Source: Virgibacillus ihumii (GTDB taxonomy: Bacteria > Bacillota > Bacilli > Bacillales > Amphibacillaceae). Taken from it: a stretch of 64,000 nt of DNA. Positions 52,155 to 61,249 of this stretch are shown here, one piece after another (positions within the stretch are counted from its first letter, which is position 1; the number at the start of each line of letters is the position of its first letter). The notes under the pieces are model-generated. The model was not told where the DNA came from, ran no database searches, and saw only the letters and a list, made by a program, of their open reading frames with translations. Position numbers and translations under genes: made by a program. The DNA lies in contig NZ_CACVAN010000001.1 in the NCBI RefSeq assembly GCF_902726655.1, positions 3,720,001-3,784,000 of the forward strand, written 5' to 3'.

Positions 52155-53336
52155 TCATTTTTCTAAACTTTGTTCCTGGAAATCAAAATATGCGGTAATC
52201 AGTGTTTTCGCGGCAACCGGTAATGCGCGTTCTTCAATGTCAAATTTCGGATGGTGGTGCGGATAGCCCTGGCCTTCTATTTTTGCACCGGTAAAGAAGT
52301 ACGCTCCGGGCTTTTCCATCGTATAATAAGCGAAATCTTCCCCGGCCATTACCGGCTTAACTTCTTCGGCTTTTTTAATTTCCGGCACCTTTTTACTTGC
52401 CTTTAAAACTAGATCCGCTTCACGTTCATTGTTTATTAATGGGGGATAGCCTTTCTCATAATTCAGATCATATGTGACATCGTGCCCCACACAAACACCT
52501 TTGATAATTTTCTGGATTTCCTGTATAACCTGTTCCTGGACGTCCGTATTTAAATGACGTACTGTCCCGACGAGTTCTGCCGTATCAGCGATAATATTAA
52601 AAGCTGATCCCGCATTAAACTCCCCGATTGTGATAACTGCAGTTTCCAGCGGATCTAGCCGTCTGCTGACAATTTGCTGCAGTTCGGAAACGATTTGCGA
52701 GCCAATTACGATGGCATCCTTTGTTTCATGCGGATAGCCGCCGTGGCCGCCTTTACCCTGGATGGTAAGATTAAACCGGTCTGCGCCCGCCATGAATGCG
52801 TGTTTTGACGTTTTCAAAACACCAAACGGGGTCGTTGCCCACAGATGTGTTCCAAAAACGGCATCAACATGATTCAGCGCACCCGATTCGATGATCGGTT
52901 TCGCGCCGCCGGGAGCATATTCCTCGGCATGTTGATGTAAAAACACAATCGTTCCCGGTAATTGTTCCTGAAAAGCTTTCATTGTTTTGGCAAGAATGAG
53001 CAGACTTGCGGTATGCCCGTCATGTCCACAGGCATGCATGACACCGTCTACTTTTGACTTGTAGGGAACATCCTTTTGATCTTGAATGGGAAGTCCATCA
53101 AAGTCAGCCCTCAGTGCAATGGTTTTCCCCGGTTTCCCGCCTTTTAATGTAGCAATGACACCATTTCCGCCAACTTTCGTCTCGTGCGGGATTCCCAATT
53201 TTTTATAAAAATCAGCAATATATTTTGCCGTTTCCGTTTCCTGAAAAGAAAGCTCCGGATATTGATGAAGATAGCGCCGGATTTCCACCATCTCGGAATA
53301 ATATTCATCCAGCTGTTTATGTATATCATGCAGCAC
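52155..53336 (-). CDS. yhaA: M20D-family amidohydrolase YhaA
   Basis: 393 residues, aminoacylase/hippurate hydrolase family. Metal site motifs: HACGHDGHTAS, HQHAEEYAPGGA (ligand Glu pair), and HPKFDIEE near the C-terminus. It removes acyl groups from amino acid derivatives or peptides; specificity unknown. Position next to ecs matches B. subtilis yhaA. Confidence 0.87.
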   Translation of the reverse strand: MLHDIHKQLDEYYSEMVEIRRYLHQYPELSFQETETAKYIADFYKKLGIPHETKVGGNGVIATLKGGKPGKTIALRADFDGLPIQDQKDVPYKSKVDGVMHACGHDGHTASLLILAKTMKAFQEQLPGTIVFLHQHAEEYAPGGAKPIIESGALNHVDAVFGTHLWATTPFGVLKTSKHAFMAGADRFNLTIQGKGGHGGYPHETKDAIVIGSQIVSELQQIVSRRLDPLETAVITIGEFNAGSAFNIIADTAELVGTVRHLNTDVQEQVIQEIQKIIKGVCVGHDVTYDLNYEKGYPPLINNEREADLVLKASKKVPEIKKAEEVKPVMAGEDFAYYTMEKPGAYFFTGAKIEGQGYPHHHPKFDIEERALPVAAKTLITAYFDFQEQSLEK

Positions 53337-53482
53337 GTAATCAACCCCTTTTATTATTGTCTTATAATTATAACATTAAACGGTATTTTAAAAAGGTGGA
53401 ACATCATATAGTATTTGGTGGTTATTAAGAAAGTGGAAATTACGGAGAAGAAGATATATCGGGAAAAAATTCTATTCAAATT

Positions 53483-53515
53483 AAGAAAGGATTGCCGATC
53501 TTTGCAGCAATCCTC
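53483..53515 (-). terminator. Terminator of the ferritin-like gene
   Basis: On the minus strand GGATTGC and GCAATCC form a 7-bp stem followed by TTTCTT. Confidence 0.65.
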
Positions 53516-53529
53516 ATTTAAACTCTCAA

Positions 53530-53964
53530 TCAGGAAACTCGCGGGTCTGCGAGTAATCGTTCAATTTCTTCTTTATGATGTGTTTCATCGGCTATCATGT
53601 CTTCGATTTTAACGACGAGTTCTGTATATCCCAGTCCGTCTGCCTGCTTTTTGCGTTTTTCGTAGCGCTCAATCGTATCTTTCTCAGATTGCAGAGAAGC
53701 TTCAAGCAGGTCTTTTACCTCTGTTGGCTGCGGGATATCAGCTGCTTTTGTTGTCGGTGTTCCGCCGATATTATAGATCTTTTCCGCCAGATAGAGAGCG
53801 TGTCCCATCTCATCGTTTATTTCAGCCTCGAAAAAGGGCTTTAAGGCGGAACGGTACAGTCCTGTGACGACCGATGCACTGTACGTGTATTGAATTGCTG
53901 CAGCATACTCATGTGAGAGGTCTTCATTGAGACCATCTATCAAATTTTGTAAATCTTGATTCAT
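53530..53964 (-). CDS. Ferritin-like di-iron protein
   Basis: 144 residues, four-helix bundle. Ligand pattern EYAAAIQY in helix 1, EINDEMGHALYLAE in helix 2 (ExxxxxH), and DETHHKEEIE in helix 4 resembles bacterioferritin/Dps-related ferritin-like proteins. Probably iron storage or oxidative-stress defence. A sigma-B-like promoter lies upstream. Confidence 0.8.
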   Translation of the reverse strand: MNQDLQNLIDGLNEDLSHEYAAAIQYTYSASVVTGLYRSALKPFFEAEINDEMGHALYLAEKIYNIGGTPTTKAADIPQPTEVKDLLEASLQSEKDTIERYEKRKKQADGLGYTELVVKIEDMIADETHHKEEIERLLADPRVS

Positions 53965-54005
53965 TGAAAATCCCAGCCTTTCATAAATTTTATCATGTAC
54001 ATACG

Positions 54006-54030
54006 ATTCCCTAAATCATTTTTTTAAAAC
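54006..54030 (-). promoter_or_regulatory. Possible sigma-B promoter of the ferritin-like gene
   Basis: Minus strand GTTTTA (54030-54025), 13-nt spacer, GGGAAT (54011-54006), close to the sigma-B consensus GTTTAA-N12-14-GGGTAT. Confidence 0.45.
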
Positions 54031-54067
54031 CTGTTTTAAGGTATGATGAAAATAGGAGGTTTTGTAC

Positions 54068-54715
54068 GTGCGAAGGAAAGATTTTTCTTTATTTGTCATT
54101 TTATTTAGTATAATGGCAGTAATAACAGGGACCTGGATTGTTAAGCTTGTAAATGGTTATGTATTGTACGTGGATCAATGGACCAGAGAGCTTGTTTCTG
54201 AGCTGGCGGGATCGTATGTTTTTACAATTTTCCGATGGATAACAGAGCTTGGATCAGGAACGTTTTTGACCCCATTCACGATCATCATGTCCATCGTTTT
54301 ATGGCGTTTGTATCATGATTGGCTTGTGGCAGTTATTTTTGGATTAGGAACGTTATCCAGCCATGGATTGAATGTTTTGATAAAAATCCTTGTGGAAAGG
54401 GATCGTCCCAGTATTTTTGCTGCAGCTGATGCGGAAGGTTACAGTTTTCCTTCCGGCCATGCGATGATGTCCACAGTTTGTTATGGCTTGCTTTCCTATT
54501 TTCTTGCCAAAAAAATCGAAAATAACACAGCTTCAGCGATTATGTATGTTGGTTTTCTATTGCTTATCTTCTTAATTGGCATAAGCAGGTACATCATTAA
54601 TGTGCATTACCTGACCGATGTGCTTGGCGGTTTCTTTTTTGGCAGTCTATGTCTGTGTGCACTGGTTCTTATATATAAAGCAGTGCAAAAAAAGCGCAGC
54701 GGTTCTCCGTCTTGA
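54068..54715 (+). CDS. PAP2-family phosphatase (membrane)
   Basis: 215 residues from the GTG 8 nt after AGGAGG; a TTG at 54062 is too near the ribosome site. Six spans with the three PAP2 phosphatase motifs: KILVERDRPS, FPSGHAMMS and SRYIINVHYLTDVLGG. Dephosphorylates lipids such as phosphatidic acid, PGP or undecaprenyl pyrophosphate. Adjacent liaFSR senses lipid II cycle stress, so an undecaprenyl pyrophosphate role is attractive but unproven. Confidence 0.85.
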   Translation: MRRKDFSLFVILFSIMAVITGTWIVKLVNGYVLYVDQWTRELVSELAGSYVFTIFRWITELGSGTFLTPFTIIMSIVLWRLYHDWLVAVIFGLGTLSSHGLNVLIKILVERDRPSIFAAADAEGYSFPSGHAMMSTVCYGLLSYFLAKKIENNTASAIMYVGFLLLIFLIGISRYIINVHYLTDVLGGFFFGSLCLCALVLIYKAVQKKRSGSPS

Positions 54716-54811
54716 GTCTGAGGTAAAAACATTCCAGGGGTCATTCCGATACAAATGACAAACCGTTACAATAAAGGTGAATTAACTACGAAGAAAATAG
54801 GGGGGATGGCA

Positions 54812-55576
54812 ATGGGCGGAGGTTTTTTTCGGCTTCTGATTGCAGTGGTGCTGATAATAGCCGGAGCTGTGTTGGTTTTGGAAAATATCGGTATTGTGGA
54901 TATAAATATGGATAATGCATGGCTGTTTATTTATCCGTCTATTTTTGTTCTGTTTGGACTGAAATGGATGATTGATAAAATCAGGCATAAAGGCGGAAGC
55001 TGGATTTTCGGGTCATTTTTCTTTATCTTTGGTTCGCTGCTGCTTCTTGACAGGTTTGATGTCATTACGTTTCATTTCTGGGATGTTGTGAAATTGTGGC
55101 CATTGCTGATTGTGTATATCGGATTTTCGTTTATCAGCAAACCGAAGAGAGTGAAAGTTATTCATACATCAACTGACGAAAATGATAAACAGATAAAGAC
55201 AGAAAAATACGATAGCAGTTATTTTTCAGTTGGTGAGTATGATTACACACAGCCGAACTGGAAAGTGGAACCGATGAATCTGAAGAGCATGGCCGGCGAT
55301 TTTTACATGGATTTCTCCAAAGCATTTATTCCGGAGAAGGAAATTCCGATTTCCATCAAATCACTGGCAGGGGATGTGCATATTCTGATTCCGGAAAATG
55401 TTGCTTTCCGGGTAGATGCGTCAGCAAAAGCCGGTGACATTGATATAGCAGGTCAAAAAGCGGAAGGGATCAACAGACGCCTGCGGTACGAAACGAATGA
55501 TTATCCATCTGCGGTAAAAAAATTGGATATACACGTTACTCTCAAGGCAGGATCCATTCGGGTTGTAACCGTATAG
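54812..55576 (+). CDS. liaF: LiaF, inhibitor of the LiaSR two-component system
   Basis: 254 residues from the ATG 6 nt after AGGGGGG (an ATG 2 codons earlier is possible). Four N-terminal spans (about 7-115), then a cytoplasmic beta-rich domain with repeated MAGDFYMDF, LAGDVHILIP, KAGDIDIAG and KAGSIRV segments typical of LiaF. It keeps LiaS inactive until cell-envelope stress. liaS follows 17 nt later. Confidence 0.88.
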   Translation: MGGGFFRLLIAVVLIIAGAVLVLENIGIVDINMDNAWLFIYPSIFVLFGLKWMIDKIRHKGGSWIFGSFFFIFGSLLLLDRFDVITFHFWDVVKLWPLLIVYIGFSFISKPKRVKVIHTSTDENDKQIKTEKYDSSYFSVGEYDYTQPNWKVEPMNLKSMAGDFYMDFSKAFIPEKEIPISIKSLAGDVHILIPENVAFRVDASAKAGDIDIAGQKAEGINRRLRYETNDYPSAVKKLDIHVTLKAGSIRVVTV

Positions 55577-55592
55577 AAGGAGGCGGAAAATT

Positions 55593-56630
55593 ATGTTGCA
55601 AAAATTAAGCAGTATTCGCTATATGTATATCCGTTCTCATTTATATGCCGTATTTCTGACCACTGTCATTCTATTGTCATTGCTTTTGTCTGTGTATGTC
55701 CTGATTTCACCTGATTGGCTATCGGCGCTTGGTATTTTTATTTTCATTTTATTTTATATGTTGATTGCTGTTGTCATTTCGTTTTATGCCGGTTTTAAAT
55801 CAGGCGGGGAAATGAAGGAGCGGCTTGACTATTTATCAGGTCTGATTACGCAGTTTGCCAATGGTAATTATCATTCAAAAATTTATTTTAATGAGAACGA
55901 TGAAATTACACGAATCGGTAATGAAATGAATGAGCTTGGCGGAAAATTGCAAAACCAGGTAAAATCATTGCAGCGGATGGCTGATGAAAAAGCGGATTTT
56001 GCCAAATCGGCGCATAAGGCAGCAGTTATTGAGGAAAGACAGCGGCTTGCCAGAGACCTGCATGATGCGGTCAGTCAGCAGTTATTCGCTATCACGATGA
56101 TGTCAGAAGCATCATTGCGGCAGCTGGATATTGACCCTGCTGTTGCCAAAGAACAGCTGCAGGACGTTGCCGAAAGCGCCTTGAAAGCACAGACTGAAAT
56201 GCGTGCACTGCTGCTGCATTTGCGGCCGGTGCATTTATCCGGCGAACCGCTCAGAATTGGTATAAAAAAGCTGATCGATGAGTTACAAGAAAAAACTGCA
56301 ATGGAATTTAAAGTTGTGATCGATGATGAATTAGACTTATCAGATACGGTGGAAGAGCATGTTTTTCGGATTACCCAGGAAGCGCTGTCAAATACGCTTC
56401 GTCATTCGAAAGCCAGTCGTGTGTCAATCGAAGCTTCCACCCGGAGCAATGAGTTATTTGTACATATCAGTGATAATGGGGAAGGCTTTAATTTGAAAGA
56501 AAACACTGCAAGAAAAACATCCTATGGGTTGAAAACGATGCAGGAACGCACAGAAGAACTGGGAGGAACGTTTGCCATAAGGTCAACACAAGGAGAAGGT
56601 ACGTATATTGATTTAAGGATTCCATGTTAA
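55593..56630 (+). CDS. liaS: Sensor histidine kinase LiaS
   Basis: 345 residues, ribosome site AAGGAGGCGG. Two N-terminal spans, HAMP region (about 70-125), HisKA_3 phosphoacceptor His157 in ARDLHDAVSQQLFAI, and the ATPase domain with TQEALSNTLRHS and SDNGEGF. Responds to lipid II-interfering antibiotics in B. subtilis, under control of LiaF. Confidence 0.92.
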   Translation: MLQKLSSIRYMYIRSHLYAVFLTTVILLSLLLSVYVLISPDWLSALGIFIFILFYMLIAVVISFYAGFKSGGEMKERLDYLSGLITQFANGNYHSKIYFNENDEITRIGNEMNELGGKLQNQVKSLQRMADEKADFAKSAHKAAVIEERQRLARDLHDAVSQQLFAITMMSEASLRQLDIDPAVAKEQLQDVAESALKAQTEMRALLLHLRPVHLSGEPLRIGIKKLIDELQEKTAMEFKVVIDDELDLSDTVEEHVFRITQEALSNTLRHSKASRVSIEASTRSNELFVHISDNGEGFNLKENTARKTSYGLKTMQERTEELGGTFAIRSTQGEGTYIDLRIPC

Positions 56631-56644
56631 AAGGGGGCGGACGA

Positions 56645-57283
56645 ATGGTTCGTGTAGTTGTAGTGGATGATCATGAAATTGTCCGAAAAGGGATTGTTTC
56701 CTATTTACGGACTGAAGAAGATATTGAAATTGCCGGGGAAGCATCCAGCGGGAATGATGGGGCAGCTATTATTCTGGATACCAAGCCAGACGTTGTTTTA
56801 ATGGATCTTATTATGGAAAACGGCACCGGGATTGAGGCAACTGAAAAGGTCATGAGGGAGCTGCCTTCATGCAGGATTATAATTTTGACAAGTTACTATG
56901 ACAATGAACAGGTTATCCCTGCGATTGAAGCCGGTGCATTTAGCTACATTTTAAAAACATCTTCCGCCCGGGAAATTGCAGCAGCAATTAAAAAGGCTGC
57001 GGCAGGTGAAAATGTTATCGAACCAAAAGTTGCCGGCCAAATGATGACTAATTTTCGGCGCAGTCCGAAGAAAGCGCATGAAGAATTAACAGAGCGTGAA
57101 TTGGAAGTGCTTTTGTGTATTGGCGACGGCCTGACCAATCAGGAAATAAGTGATAAGCTTTTTATTGGTATAAAAACGGTTAAAACCCATGTCAGCAACA
57201 TTTTATCAAAACTGGATGTGCATGACCGTACACAGGCAGCGGTGTATGTTCACAAAAATGCCTTATCTAAAAAAGAAAACTAG
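56645..57283 (+). CDS. liaR: Response regulator LiaR (NarL type)
   Basis: 212 residues from the ATG behind AAAGGGGGCGG. Receiver domain with phospho-acceptor Asp54 in VVLMDLIMENG, conserved Lys in YILKTSSA, and LuxR-type helix-turn-helix LTERELEVLLCIGDGLTNQE near 145-165. Activates envelope-stress genes. The liaIH target genes of B. subtilis are not in this window. Confidence 0.92.
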   Translation: MVRVVVVDDHEIVRKGIVSYLRTEEDIEIAGEASSGNDGAAIILDTKPDVVLMDLIMENGTGIEATEKVMRELPSCRIIILTSYYDNEQVIPAIEAGAFSYILKTSSAREIAAAIKKAAAGENVIEPKVAGQMMTNFRRSPKKAHEELTERELEVLLCIGDGLTNQEISDKLFIGIKTVKTHVSNILSKLDVHDRTQAAVYVHKNALSKKEN

Positions 57284-57362
57284 TATTTCGAAATCTCATT
57301 TTTGATTTTTCTGCAGAATTCCCTGTATAATTACTACGTAAAATAAAATGAGGAGCTTATTT

Positions 57363-57791
57363 ATGGGAAATTCCAAGTCAAACGAAACACTGCTTATGCT
57401 TATCTGGGGACAATCATTTATCGCTCTTCTGGGGAGTCTGTTTTACTCGGAAATTATGGGATATGTCCCATGTGAGCTATGCTGGTATCAACGGATTTTG
57501 ATGTATCCGCTCGTTATCATTTATGGTGCAGCTGCCATAAAAAAAGATATAACGATAGCGTTGCCGGGCCTTGTTATGAGTGGAATCGGCATGTGTGTGT
57601 CCGTTTATCATTATTTGGTACAAAAACTTCCTGCATTAGCAGATGCCGGCAATTCATGCGGATTAGTACCATGTAATGCTGAATATGTAAATTATTTCGG
57701 ATTTATTACCATTCCTTTTATGGCCGGGGTTGCATTTATTGTGATTTTTGTTTTGCATATCATCCTGATGAAACAGCAGGGAGGGAAATAA
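57363..57791 (+). CDS. bdbC: DsbB-like thiol oxidoreductase BdbC
   Basis: 142 residues from the ATG behind ATGAGGAG. Four spans and two redox pairs: C37-E-L-C40 and C99/C104. BdbC re-oxidises extracellular thiol-disulfide partners and passes electrons to quinone. It is followed 1 nt later by a thioredoxin-fold membrane protein that may be its partner. Confidence 0.9.
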   Translation: MGNSKSNETLLMLIWGQSFIALLGSLFYSEIMGYVPCELCWYQRILMYPLVIIYGAAAIKKDITIALPGLVMSGIGMCVSVYHYLVQKLPALADAGNSCGLVPCNAEYVNYFGFITIPFMAGVAFIVIFVLHIILMKQQGGK

Positions 57792-57792
57792 C

Positions 57793-58290
57793 ATGAAAAA
57801 GAAGATGATTATTTTTGGGATTGTTATCGTAGTCTTGTTTGCAGGACTCTATTTTGTAATAGATTATAAAAACGATCAGGCGATGGAAAACAATCCATAT
57901 GGCAAAGATGATCTGCACCAGGCAACAATTGATCAATTGGACAGCCCATATTACGGGAACCAGATTTTGCCTGAAGAATTGAACAAAAAGGTGAAAAGCG
58001 GAGAAAAACTTTTTGTTTATTTCTACAGTCCTACATGTCCGCATTGTAAGAAGACGACACCAATGCTGGCCCCGCTTGCCAAGGACATGAATGTGGATAT
58101 GAAGAAGCTGAACCTTATCGAATTTCCGGCAATGGCATCTATGTATATGGTTAGAAGTACTCCAACATTGGTTTATTTTAACAACGGCAAAGAAGTTGAC
58201 CGGGTAAATGGTGCACAATCAAAAGAATTATTCACAGCATTTTTCAATAAATATAAGGGCAGCAGTGATCAAAAAGCCAGCCAGGAATAA
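57793..58290 (+). CDS. Membrane-anchored thioredoxin-like protein (CPHC)
   Basis: 165 residues. One N-terminal span (about 5-24) puts a thioredoxin fold outside the membrane. Active site YSPTCPHCKKT with Cys82 and Cys85, cis-Pro in STPTLVYF. The CPHC site is typical of oxidising DsbA/BdbA-type proteins, though the chain is shorter than BdbD and lacks its helical insert. Follows bdbC by one base, so they should work as an oxidising pair. Confidence 0.85.
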   Translation: MKKKMIIFGIVIVVLFAGLYFVIDYKNDQAMENNPYGKDDLHQATIDQLDSPYYGNQILPEELNKKVKSGEKLFVYFYSPTCPHCKKTTPMLAPLAKDMNVDMKKLNLIEFPAMASMYMVRSTPTLVYFNNGKEVDRVNGAQSKELFTAFFNKYKGSSDQKASQE

Positions 58291-58308
58291 TCCCGAGGCT
58301 GGCTTTTT
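58271..58308 (+). terminator. Terminator of bdbC and the thioredoxin-like gene
   Basis: AAAAAGCCAGCC pairs with GGCTGGCTTTTT, 12 bp, enclosing the stop codon; usable on both strands. Confidence 0.85.
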
Positions 58309-58315
58309 GACTGTC

Positions 58316-59314
58316 TTATTTAATAAAACTTGTATCCACCAACCCATCCAGGTTTGGTTTTTCTTTTAAAAACTTAAGCTGATAGGAAGAATTTGCGAAG
58401 TCCTGCAATACATCGCCATCAACTTTATACGTGAAATTGATTCGTTCCCATGCATTGTCAATTACAGACGCAGAAAGCTTTTGATCTGTGATTTCTTTGA
58501 TTTTTTTAATAGCGATCTCTTTAGCTTCTCCTGGGTTATCCTGAATAAATTTCGTTGCTTTCTTATGGGCGTCGACAATATTTTGAACCATATCCGGATT
58601 GTTTTTAACTAAGTCCTGTGATGTAACGAATACAGCGGCAGGCAATGTTTGGCCATACGCTACATTTTTGGTGTCAACGAGAACTTCTCCGCTTCCTTTT
58701 TTCTCGATAACAGATGCCCATGGTTCTGGTACCGTTGCGGTATCAACCTTTCCGGTCTTAAACAACCGGTGATATGTTGCCGGTTTTCCTGTGACGTGTT
58801 TCATGGTTCCGCCAATCCGCTTTGAGGTAATATCGTATTTTTCTTTCATCATCGTTTCAAATTGTACATCATGTGTGCAGCCTACATGTGGCGAAATAAA
58901 GGAATGTCCTTTCATGTCTTCCGGTGTTTCGATATCAGCGCCCTTCCTTGTCATAATAACGGTACCACCTGTTGAACCAGCGGCAACAATATTAATTTTT
59001 GCGCCGCTTGTAAAATGATTCATGGCTGGACCCGGTCCGACAAGGCCGCCTTCAATTTCTCCTGTTTCAATCGCGGTCATAAATGCAGAGCCATCCGGGA
59101 AATATTTATAATTAACCTTTGTTCCATCCGGTAATGTCTTGGCATATAACTCTTTTTCTTCAGCCACCATCCCGGCAACATGATTAATGTTCGGGAAGTA
59201 TCCAATTGTGATTTCCTTTGATCCGTCAGCACTTGCCTGTTCGTCATTTCCGCCGCATGCAGTTAAGATGAAACTGAATGCAGCAACGAAAGCCAGTAAA
59301 ATAAGTTTTTTCAT
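58316..59314 (-). CDS. ABC importer binding lipoprotein, SsuA/TauA/NrtA-like
   Basis: 332 residues from the ATG behind GGGAGAG. Lipobox LTAC, then NMT1/ThiY-like binding domain: EITIGYFPNINHVAGMVAEE, GGLVGPGPAMNHFTSG and TATVPEPWASVIE. These proteins bind aliphatic sulfonates, taurine, nitrate or related anions. No accessory monooxygenase gene is adjacent, so the substrate stays open. Last gene of the operon. Confidence 0.83.
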   Translation of the reverse strand: MKKLILLAFVAAFSFILTACGGNDEQASADGSKEITIGYFPNINHVAGMVAEEKELYAKTLPDGTKVNYKYFPDGSAFMTAIETGEIEGGLVGPGPAMNHFTSGAKINIVAAGSTGGTVIMTRKGADIETPEDMKGHSFISPHVGCTHDVQFETMMKEKYDITSKRIGGTMKHVTGKPATYHRLFKTGKVDTATVPEPWASVIEKKGSGEVLVDTKNVAYGQTLPAAVFVTSQDLVKNNPDMVQNIVDAHKKATKFIQDNPGEAKEIAIKKIKEITDQKLSASVIDNAWERINFTYKVDGDVLQDFANSSYQLKFLKEKPNLDGLVDTSFIK

Positions 59315-59372
59315 TTTTTTCTCTCCCTTTTTTACAGCCTGTAACACCCGATTTAAGGATGGGGGGCACGGC

Positions 59373-60140
59373 CTAATTTTCTGTTCGCAATCCCCAGCGC
59401 TTCATCACGTTCTTTTCCAGTTTTGAAAATATAAGCTGGTCAACAACAGCGCCAATTACTCCAATAATGATAATAATGCCGATAACCTGATCCATGCGGG
59501 CGAAATCCTGCGCATAGCTCAGTGAAAAGCCGAGTCCAGGACCATTACTGAGCAATTCACCTGCCATGAGTGCTCGCCAGCTGAATGCCCAGGCAAGTCT
59601 GACACCTTGCATAAAATAGGGGATACTGGCAGGAATCTCGACACGTCGGAATAGACTGAATCCGCGTGTTCCCATCGTCCTGGCAGCATGGATGAGTTGT
59701 GGGGAAACGTTATGAATGGCAGTTCTTACATTTAATGCCATTACAAATGTACCGCCCAGCACAACGACGAAAATAACTGCAAACTCGGAAAAGCCAAACA
59801 GCATAATCGCAAGCGGCACCCATACAATACTAGGAATACTTTGCAATGCAATCAAGTACATTCCGGCTGTTTCATCCGCCTGATTCGATTTGCCGAAAAT
59901 AACCCCCAGAATTGTTCCAAATAAAATGGCTAACGATAAGCCGATAAGTAAATGTTTCAGGCTTGCCCCTAAAGCTTTAACCAAATCTCCGCTGGCAAAA
60001 CCTTCATATAATGCCGTTGCTATTTGTAATGGTGATGGTAAAATAATATCCGGAAAAACATCCATGACAAAAATCAGCTGCCACAAGCCGATCACTGCTA
60101 CTAAGAATAAGATACGTTTGATGACTAAATTAATTTTCAT
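59373..60140 (-). CDS. ABC importer permease, SsuC/TauC-like
   Basis: 255 residues, six spans. EAA loop HAARTMGTRGFSLFRRVEIP and N-terminal ILPSPLQIATALYEGF are typical of sulfonate/taurine/nitrate permeases. Overlaps the ATPase gene by 11 nt; ribosome site AAGGAAGAG. Confidence 0.85.
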   Translation of the reverse strand: MKINLVIKRILFLVAVIGLWQLIFVMDVFPDIILPSPLQIATALYEGFASGDLVKALGASLKHLLIGLSLAILFGTILGVIFGKSNQADETAGMYLIALQSIPSIVWVPLAIMLFGFSEFAVIFVVVLGGTFVMALNVRTAIHNVSPQLIHAARTMGTRGFSLFRRVEIPASIPYFMQGVRLAWAFSWRALMAGELLSNGPGLGFSLSYAQDFARMDQVIGIIIIIGVIGAVVDQLIFSKLEKNVMKRWGLRTEN

Positions 60141-60912
60141 TGGATAGCTCTTCCTTTAATACTTTATCAATTTCACCTTCCAGCAATTTCATCACCTTTT
60201 TTTCAATTTTAATCACCTGTTGATCTTCCCGTTTTCGTGGCCGTGAAATATCCACTTCTATGTCAGCAATGATTCGGCCCGGCAGCGTTCCCATTACGAT
60301 AACGCGATCTGATAGTTTAATAGCTTCCTGGATGCTGTGGGTAACGAACAGGATTGTTTTTTTCGTTTGCTGCCAAATCCGTATCAGTTCATCATGCAAG
60401 ATATGTCGTGTCTGTTCATCCAATGCTGCAAATGGTTCATCCATTAATAATACCTTTGGATTCATAGCCAGTGCACGTGCTATCGCAACCCGCTGCTGCA
60501 TTCCCCCGGACAGTTCGTAAATGTAATTATCTTTAAAATGGCTTAAGTGAACCATTTTTAAAAAATCATCCGCACGTTCAATTGCTTCCTGTTTCGTCAT
60601 CATCCCTTTCAACGGGAATGTAACGTTATCGCGGACATTAAGCCATGGAAATAAGGAAGGCTGCTGGAAGACCATTCCGCGTTCCCGGCCAGGCTGTTTA
60701 ATTATATTGTCCTGAAGTGAAATCGTGCCTTCCGTGGAATTCTCAAGTCCCGCCACCATTGATAACAGGGTTGATTTTCCGCAGCCGGACGGTCCGAGTA
60801 TAGATACAAACTGATTTTCCGGTACGGTTAAGTTAATATCTGAAAAAACGGTAAAGGGCTGCTGATCCCGTCCCATAAAGCGTTTGCTGACATCATCCAT
60901 CTGAAGAAACAT
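60130..60912 (-). CDS. ABC importer ATPase, SsuB/TauB-like
   Basis: 260 residues. Walker [10 protein letters not shown], signature LSGGMQQR, Walker B VLLMDEPFAALDEQT and FVTHSIQEA. First gene of the operon, ribosome site AAGGGGGG. Belongs to the nitrate/sulfonate/taurine ATPase family. Confidence 0.87.
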   Translation of the reverse strand: MFLQMDDVSKRFMGRDQQPFTVFSDINLTVPENQFVSILGPSGCGKSTLLSMVAGLENSTEGTISLQDNIIKQPGRERGMVFQQPSLFPWLNVRDNVTFPLKGMMTKQEAIERADDFLKMVHLSHFKDNYIYELSGGMQQRVAIARALAMNPKVLLMDEPFAALDEQTRHILHDELIRIWQQTKKTILFVTHSIQEAIKLSDRVIVMGTLPGRIIADIEVDISRPRKREDQQVIKIEKKVMKLLEGEIDKVLKEELSNEN

Positions 60913-60962
60913 TTTGACCCCCCTTAAATAACATTATTCCGATAAAAAAAGTGTACTTTAAA

Positions 60963-60992
60963 AGTATACGCAAGCGCCGTCAAATATGTCAA
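60963..60992 (-). promoter_or_regulatory. Sigma-A promoter of the sulfonate-type ABC operon
   Basis: Minus strand TTGACA (60992-60987), 18-nt spacer, TATACT (60968-60963), about 50 nt before the ATPase gene. Confidence 0.75.
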
Positions 60993-61036
60993 TGTTTTTT
61001 GATGCTTGGTGAATGGTCCTGCGTTCATTTGGATCC

Positions 61037-61202
61037 CGCTGATAAAAAGAAGAAGGCCGCCGATAAAAACGCCATCCCACTTAATAAAAGATTAGTTTGG
61101 TTGCACAACACAAATAAAGGGAGCCGCTGTATGGAAAGCCGCCTTACAAATGTACATAACCGCCGTATCAAGGTCGAAATCCGTCGTACCAACCTGTAAA
61201 AT
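61037..61202. repeat. Degenerate 21-nt array, cores CGCYGATAAAA and CGCCGTA (array F)
   Basis: First block: units at 61037, 61058 and 61079 (21-nt spacing; CGCTGATAAAAA, CGCCGATAAAAA, ACTTAATAAAAG). Second block: 61125, then 61140, 61161 and 61182 (21-nt spacing; CGCCTTACA, CGCCGTATCA, CGTCGTACCA). A poorly conserved stretch separates them. Located upstream of the sulfonate-type operon promoter. Confidence 0.6.
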
Positions 61203-61249
61203 AGCCAGCGCTTATGCACTAGTCTTATGCGGTGTTATCGTATTTCCAC

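Noticed and set aside
60913..60962. CymR-type operator before the sulfonate-type operon
   Set aside because: GGAATAAT-like sequence is suggestive only; no full palindrome could be confirmed.
61025..61219. Minus-strand 64-residue frame with RRL/RRI repeats
   Set aside because: By-product of array F periodicity; no ribosome site.
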